From NCBI GenBank assembly GCA_036023115.1, contig JAYKKT010000049.1:1674001-1738000 (forward strand): 64,000 bases of DNA. Reading direction: 5' to 3'. The notes under the pieces were generated by a model that did no database searches, was not told where the DNA came from, and saw only the letters and a program-made list of their open reading frames with translations. Position numbers and translations under genes: made by a program. How positions within the stretch are numbered: position 1 is the stretch's first letter; every line of letters starts with the position of its first letter. Shown here piece after piece: positions 58,019 to 64,000 of this stretch. Source of the DNA: Brasenia schreberi. Lineage: Eukaryota > Streptophyta > Magnoliopsida > Nymphaeales > Cabombaceae.

Positions 58019-58359
58019 TCTTCAAATAACACTCAAATCGAGTGTCTCCCACTTCATGAATGCAATAAAAATCGTATACACACACTTAATAGCTTCATAT
58101 TTTGTCATTCAAAAAAAAAAACCCGAAATAACACAAAAAACAATAAATATAAAGGAAAAAAAGGAAAAAAACATTAAAAATATACCTAAATCCGAGTTTG
58201 GAGGCTTGGACGGACACCGTAGGGCACGATTTTAGAGCTTTGAACACCAAGGAGGCGAAAACCGACTCTTAGGGAGCTTGAAGAACTCAAAAAGAGAGAG
58301 GAAACCCGCGAAAAATCGCGGGTTTCCCTCGGGCCGGGACCCTTTATAAGGGTCCCAGG

Positions 58360-58505
58360 GCGTATCGCCCGTATCGTACGATACGGGCGATACGGGCCGT
58401 ATCGCACGATACGGTGCGATACGCCCGCACCTGCGATACGGGGGCCCGTATCGTATCGTGGTGGCCCACGATACGATACGTATCGCACCGATACGGACAA
58501 CACTG
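58360..58505. repeat. hAT-3 right subterminal repeats
   Basis: Alternating CGTATCG and CGATACG units, many palindromic (CCGTATCGTACGATACGG near 58370), ending GACAACACTG. Presumed transposase binding sites. Confidence 0.88.
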
Positions 58506-58740
58506 CCTCAAATAACTAAAGATTTAGTTTTTGTTCATACTTTAAAGAAAGAGTAAGGATTACGAGGAAGGTGAGACAAAAATGTGAGATGTTAGTGGAG
58601 ATGATTGGGATCCATTTGAGGAAGCAAGAATCCTTGAAGTTGCATCATTGCCTCTTGATGAACCAAATATGGAAGCAGTCCTTTTTACGGATGATAGTGA
58701 AAGAAATATTAAGATCAAGATTGTTGGAGTTTGAAGCTTA

Positions 58741-59041
58741 ATGTATTTTGATTCTTAGATTCTGAATTTTGATATGAAAGTTATGTTAAGAAGTGGTATC
58801 GAGTTCAATACTGGATTGATGTATGTCTGATTGATAAGAATGATTAAGGGTAGATTAGTCATTTAAGTTATAAGATAGTATAAATAATAGCATTAGTTAG
58901 GGTTAGAGTTAAGAAAGAGAGAAAAGAAAATTGGCAACAACCGGGAGGGCGCAGAAGAAGCTGATGGTGGTGTCCATGATAGAGAGATTACCTTAAATCA
59001 AAACTTTTGTAATTTGTAGATTTATGTATTAATAAAGATTA
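58741..59041 (+). repeat. Possible LTR of the following Copia
   Basis: TATA-like AGTATAAATAATAG near 58877 and AATAAAG near 59031 precede TGGTATAAGAACC (59042-59054), an 11-of-13 match to TGGTATCAGAGCC. This suggests an LTR ending at 59041. The left edge and target duplication are not resolved. Confidence 0.4.
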
Positions 59042-59054
59042 TGGTATAAGAACC

Positions 59055-62000
59055 TATCAGCATCGAAACAAGCTTATTTCTGGAGTGATAGCAGTGGCAG
59101 GCACAAACGTTTGTGTCAACCATCGCAACAATTTTTTTAGTCATTTTTTCAAAGCAACCACAATAGATTTGAGAGAAGATTCAAGTAAGGGTTAGTTTCT
59201 TTTAGATGGCATTGATCGAAATGTGCATGGGCCAGAGTCGTGTAAGGCCCATACCTTGTATATTGTTTTGCACGTCTTGATGTGCAAAACATTGGTGTGT
59301 ATTAAGAGGAAACAATGACAAGGTAAATCAATTGAAGATGGTCTTACCTGACTCGACAACTACTTCATCAAATAGAACTTAACCCAATCATCCAAAATGG
59401 AGAAAGGAAGATTCCTTGGTGTCTTCGTAGTTGTTGCAATCTATGGCTCCCTCAACCAGAAGAACCTGTATGTATCTTGAGTTCGTATGTGAAATATAGA
59501 GGATTGTATCTAAAGCATATTTTTGGTATAAAAATGTTATAAAGGAATATAAAATCTTAGAAAAAATCAAAAAGTGTAGACAATGTACTAAAACAGTTAG
59601 CGAGTACGATGCATATGTTTGAGGTAAATGGGAAGAGTAATAATTCTATATAACTATCAAATGTTCAACATGCTCTAAAGAAATAAATGAAGGTGTTTGA
59701 TTTATTGTGGGGAGTTAATCCTGAGTATGAAGTAGTGAAATCAACATTCTAGGACGAAAAGAATTGCCTTCTCTTAGAAGAGTGTACTCTTTGCTTCTTA
59801 GAGAATAAGATAGAAGGGGACTAGAAAATAAGAATAGTCTCATTGCTGACCATAATGCTTTTTTGGGAAAAACTGAGTTTAAGCATTCCTAAGAGGAAGA
59901 CATAACCCTAGAGGCAGAGGCCATGGACGACCCTCTTTTGAAAAAAAGAAAAGTGTACCCATTATGGCAAGTTTTGACATACTAAAGATCAATTTTGGGA
60001 TCTAATCAATAAATAAGATTAGATTAAAATAGAGGTAATTATGCTCATGTCCCTCCAACAGTACAAAAACTATCCTTGATGAAGCATATAGAAGACCTAG
60101 AATCAAGAATCTGTGATGGTGACCAAACTTCAACATCTGAAACTACGATGGCTCAAACTTCCTACTTGGGAAAGGGTAAATCTTCTTCCCCTTCTCTATC
60201 TCAAGTATGGGTAGTAGACTCTGAGCAACAAATCATATGATAGGAGACAAAACACACTTCTCAAAGTATCAAATTTTTCATAACGAACCCATTAAATTGG
60301 CAGATGGATCTCAGACATGTAAGATAGAAAAAGGAAGTGTGCAAACTCAATTAGACAACTTATCCTTTGTAATTCATGTTCCAAGCTTTCTCATAAATTT
60401 GTTATAATTATGATGTTTGGGGTTATAAATTTGAATTGGTACATTCTAATGTTTGGGGTCCTTGTCTTTCTCTAAGGGTTATAAGTACAACAACAACAAC
60501 TAAGCCTTTTCTCATACTAGACGGGGTCGGCTATATGGATTCTTTGTTTCCACATAGCCCTATCATGTGCCATGTTTTGTTTCTTTCATCGATGATTTAT
60601 TAAATTTACTTTGGTCTATCTAATAAAATCTAAAGAAAAAGTTTATACGGTCTTTCTTGTGGTTTATAAGTTTATTGAGACTCAATTTTGTTCCTCTTTA
60701 AAAGTGTTTTGTTCAGATAATGGTAGAGAATATATGTCAGGTCATTTAAGGGACTATCTTAAAAAACACGGTATTATGCATGAAACAACTTGTTCTAATA
60801 ATACATACCAACCGAATGGGGTGGCTAAACATACCCTGAAGTAGCCAGGACCTTGATTATTGAGTGTAATTCCCCAAAACATTATTGGGGCGATGCATTC
60901 CTTACATCAGTTTATCTCATTAATCACATGCAGAGTTTTATTCTCAATGGAGAATCTCCATATAAGATTATTGATCCTACAAATAAATTGTTTAATGTTC
61001 TACCTCGCGTCTTTGGTTGTATTTGTTATATTCATATTCACTAACATATTAGAGATAAACTAGATCCTAGAGCTACCAAGTGTATTTTTGTTGGATATTT
61101 TTAATATAAAAGGGATATAAATGTTATAATTCAATTAATCGCAAAACCTATGACTCTTTGGATGTCACATTCTTTGAATCCTATTTTTCTTCAAGAGTGA
61201 GTTGATTGATTTTTCCATTCAGTGTACTCATGTCCTACTTGTGAGTCCAACCAATATACAATCTGAGCTCATGGAAGATATTGAAACTGAAGTAAGCACT
61301 AAGGAAACAAAGATCTATATACTAGGAGAAAGGAAAATTGTGATTCCTGATTCACAAGTTATCATGGATAATGACCCTTCCTCGAATTCAGATCCAACAA
61401 CTTCAAATGCACCAAACCAATCCATGGTGCATGAACTTGATCTTCCCATTACGGTTAGAAAAGATAAAAAAACATGTACTCTATATCCGACTTCTCAATA
61501 TGTGTCTTATCAAAGTACTTCAGAAAGATATCAAAATTTATGATGAATGGAGAGATACACCATATACCTATAAATGTCCAAAGTAGAGAGAAGCTAATGT
61601 AAAGTGAGTTATAAGTCTTGGAAAAGAATAATACCTGGATCTTGTCAACCTAACCCAAAGAAAAAATCTTGTAGACTATAAATGGGTATAAAATTTAAGA
61701 CCAATGAAAGTTTAGAGTGCTATAAAACAAGACTAGTGGCCGAAGGATATAGTCAATCATATGATATAGACTATAATGAAACTTTTGTCCCAATTACAAC
61801 TCTATTGTAGTTATCATCAGCTTAGTTGCACATAAAAGGTGGGATATATGGCAACTAGATATAAAAATGTTTTTGTACAGATGAATCTCAATGAAGAAGT
61901 ATATATACAATTACCACTAGGGTTTAACAAAGGGGGACTCACAAACAAAGTTTATAAATTAAAAAAAGATGTTTATGGTATTAAACAATCACCAAGAGCG

Positions 62001-62446
62001 TGGTTTTAAAAATTTAGTGAGGGTATAACTAATTTGGAATATCAAAGAAGCATGAATGATCATCCTTTATTCATTAAAAGAGGCAAGAAAATATCTATTT
62101 TGATAGTCTATGTTGATGACATTATGTAGCAAGTATAATGACATAATTACCAGACTCAAGGTGAAGTTACATCAACTTTTTGATCTGAAGGACTTGGGCC
62201 GATTACACTACCTTTTGGGAATAGAGGTACTTTACTCCAGCAAAAGTGTGTTTCTAACTCAAAGAAATTATATCATGGACTTGCTCAAGAATACAAAAAT
62301 GATAGACTACAAGAATAGTGAAATTCCTATAGAAACTAATCTGAAATTGCTTCTATGTGATGATTAGAGGTATGCAAATGTGAGAATATATCAAATAATA
62401 GTGGGTAAATCGATCTATCTTAACATTACCCGTCCTAATATTGAGA
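59055..62446 (+). pseudogene. Copia remnant, gag to RNase H start
   Basis: Plus-strand Copia with many lesions. Gag lies at about 59640-59960 (WGVNPEYEVVKS, LPSLRRVYSLLLRE), protease at about 60205 (VWVVDS..NHMIGDKTHF across a frameshift), and integrase at 60420-61030 (VWGPCLS, FCSDNGREYMSGHL, PNGVAKHTLK), with an RTE stub inside. A long linker (61202-61543) follows. RT at about 61640-62367 has YNETFVPITT, QLDIK-like, VYVDDI near 62107 (followed by a stop), LKDLGRLHYLLGIEV. RNase H begins ITRPNIE at 62430 and stops where the next element starts. Nothing certain in 59055-59640. Confidence 0.82.
60487..60583 (-). mobile_element. RTE LINE 3' stub inside Copia integrase
   Basis: CAA tail remnant, then ACTAAGCCTTTTCTCATACT, CGGGGTCGGCTA, TTCTTTGTTTCCACATA and CATGTGCCATG, the last 90 or so bases of the RTE on the minus strand. 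It interrupts the GYKY-FVSFIDD segment of the Copia integrase. No clear target duplication. Confidence 0.85.
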
Positions 62447-64000
62447 TGTGAGCATATATATCAATGAACTTGTGAACTTTAGGAAATATGGCAGCAACCT
62501 TAGATTTGGATCTCATAAGAAACACAAACGAAAAACGAGAATAGTCATCAATAAATGTGACAAAATATTGGTATTTCCCTACTGAAGGAACATGACAAGG
62601 ATCCCATACGTCTGAATGCACTAACTCAAAAGGAATAACAGACTGTGACTCTTAACTAGGAAATGACACTATGTGATGTTTGGCTCTCTGACATACATCA
62701 CACTGAATAACTAAGTCCTTTTGACATTTAACAAGAATAAAATCCCTAATTCTAGAAGCTGGAAAATGTCCCAATCGGCTATGCCATAATTTGAGTTTCT
62801 CTTCTGCTTTGGTGACTGCAAAAACTCTTTTCTGATTTATGACGATGTTGTCTGACAGAATGTAGAGCCCATTCCTCAGTTCACCATGACCAAAGGTTCT
62901 TCCCGTCCTCAAATTCTGAAATGTACAACCAAGAGGTGAGAACGTTACTGAGCAATTTAGATCTCTCACTAGTGAACAAACTAAGAGTAAATTAACGAGA
63001 AATTTTGGAATATATATCACAAATTTTAACTGAAAATTCTAAGTTTGCATCTTCCCTTTTCCAGCCATAGGAATTAGAGAGCTATCGGCTAATTTGATAA
63101 ACTGGGAATTAGATATTGGTTGATATTGTATAAACCTGGAATTGTCACCTACCATATAGTTTGTTGCTCCTGAGTCTACAACCAGGAATCTAAAACTTTT
63201 GAATGAAGAGTTACCACTTATAGTGTACAAAGTTGGTACACCAGATTCATTCTTTTTTTATGATGTAGAGGATTCATGTCTCATTTTGAATTCAATTTCA
63301 GCAATCTTCTTCCTCAGTTCTGTAAGTTCTTCATGTGCGATTGTGCCTGCAAAATTTTCAGATGTTGAAGCTACATAACTTCCATGATCTCTCATGTCCT
63401 TCGGCTTGCCGATAATTTCACAACATTGTTCCCTCGTGTGTCTTTTCCTTCCACAATGGGAGCATTACTTGTTCTTATCTTCATGGTTCTGAAATCTTTC
63501 ACCTCTTCCTCATGTGGAACCTCTTCCACACTATAAATTAGACTGTCCTCTTCCAAGAAATGCTGATTTTTCACAAGGTAACTCCTCTTTGCTCAATATG
63601 TTGATCTTTGATAGATTCATATTCGGGGACAATTCCCTACAAAAGATCGAACACTTTCCGTGCCTCACTATCGGTCGTTTTCTCCTTCACACAATGGTTG
63701 CATTTATTATCAATTATAAACCTTCGTTCATTCCATAATCCCCTAAGTTCTCCATAATATTTGCTAACAAACCTATCTCCTTGTCTGCACTTTCTTATCT
63801 TTTCTAGGACTTCATACTCCTTTGCTATATTCTTCTTCCTTGAATATGCTTCTTCAACCGCATTCCAAATTTCAATGATTATTTCTAGATACATAACAGT
63901 TTTACTTATCTGAGAAATCATTGATTGTATTAACCATGAGCTTATCAGGGCATCCTCTTTCATCCATTTGCCAAATTTTGCACTGTCTTCTTCTAGCCAA
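62447..64000 (-). pseudogene. Copia remnant, integrase to gag, runs off the window
   Basis: Minus-strand Copia read from the right edge. Gag at 63637-63963 (MKEDALISSWLIQSMIS, WNAVEEAYSRKKNIAKEYEV, IRKCRQGDRFVSKYYGELRG), a gag zinc-knuckle region with lesions near 63430, and protease VVDSGATNYMVGDNSRF (63039-63230). Pre-integrase at 62652-63020 has KLWHSRLGHFPASRI and CDVCQRAKHH; the integrase start MHSDVWDPCHVPSVGK..FIDDYSRF lies at 62415-62621. It ends abruptly in integrase, tail-joined to the plus-strand Copia. The 5' LTR must lie beyond 64000. Confidence 0.88.

Larger units (their letters stand above)
55110..58505 (-). mobile_element. hAT-3 (TATCG family), near-complete
   Basis: 3396 bp. 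Left terminus CAGTGTTGTC at 55110 and right terminus GACAACACTG at 58505 are inverted repeats. The 8-bp target duplication CCTCAAAT is at 55102-55109 and 58506-58513. Subterminal regions contain dozens of GTATCG/CGATAC motifs in both orientations. It encodes a minus-strand transposase of at least three coding exons with few lesions. It is the reference copy for hAT-2 and for copy 1 at 21875-23361. Confidence 0.95.
54830..58740 (+). pseudogene. hAT-1-family transposase C-terminal half, split by hAT-3
   Basis: 54830-55109 matches the hAT-1 transposase from the RRFFQD block through the IHGSSIPKFQTIALKL-like and YRRNKLKPQ blocks. 58514-58740 continues with DLVFVH, the WDP block, VASLPLDEPNMEAVLF and a stop after IKIVGV (near 58737). 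The insertion of hAT-3 at CCTCAAAT splits it cleanly. Stops and small indels are frequent. The ends of this copy were not found. Confidence 0.78.

Overview
The window is nuclear DNA from a transposon-rich flowering plant. It is AT-rich, the genes have spliced introns with GT/AG borders, the Copia elements use the usual plant initiator-Met tRNA primer site, and there are Tat-lineage Gypsy, hAT and RTE-type LINE sequences. There are no bacterial operons, CRISPR arrays or recognisable tRNA/rRNA genes. The species cannot be named from sequence alone. Only one host gene is convincingly intact in what is visible: the 3' part of a SART3/Prp24-type U4/U6 snRNP recycling factor on the minus strand (24138-33468, eight exons that join in frame). 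Almost everything else is mobile DNA, much of it nested.

Layout. 1-6555: a decayed hAT transposase, then several RTE LINE pieces in both orientations, including a perfect 104-bp hairpin repeat. 6556-21144: a minus-strand Copia (A) inserted in an old RTE copy with target duplication GTTTG. It holds a plus-strand relative (Copia B, 9760-20697). Copia B was itself hit by an RTE with an open 613-codon reverse transcriptase frame (13281-15160) and by a different Copia (C, 15982-20120, duplication GTACA). 21145-24137: the rest of the old RTE, a decayed hAT with TATCG-type end repeats, and a 96-bp RTE stub with a 14-bp duplication. 24138-33468: the SART3-like gene. Its introns hold an LTR element carrying pieces of a VPS36 message, an opposing Copia, and RTE ends.

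33649-53223: a hAT element (hAT-1) flanked by the 8-bp duplication TTTGAAGC. It encloses a second-family hAT (hAT-2, about 34240-49094). That element encloses an 11.7-kb Tat Gypsy (36622-48293, duplication AGTCT) whose two LTR-derived ends are inverted relative to each other. Near its right end hAT-1 carries two small exons that look like a METTL13/EEF1AKMT4-type methyltransferase gene. 54830-58740: another hAT-1-family copy interrupted by hAT-3 (55110-58505, duplication CCTCAAAT), the best-preserved member of the TATCG hAT family. 59042-64000: two Copia remnants joined in opposite orientation, the last running off the window.

The elements can be ordered in time by nesting, and Copia A serves as an empty-site reference for the insertions into Copia B. 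The features most worth follow-up are the Tat element with inverted ends but intact target duplication, the two host-gene captures (VPS36 in an LTR element, methyltransferase exons in hAT-1), and the SART3-like gene, whose 5' exons are missing from more than 30 kb of upstream sequence.
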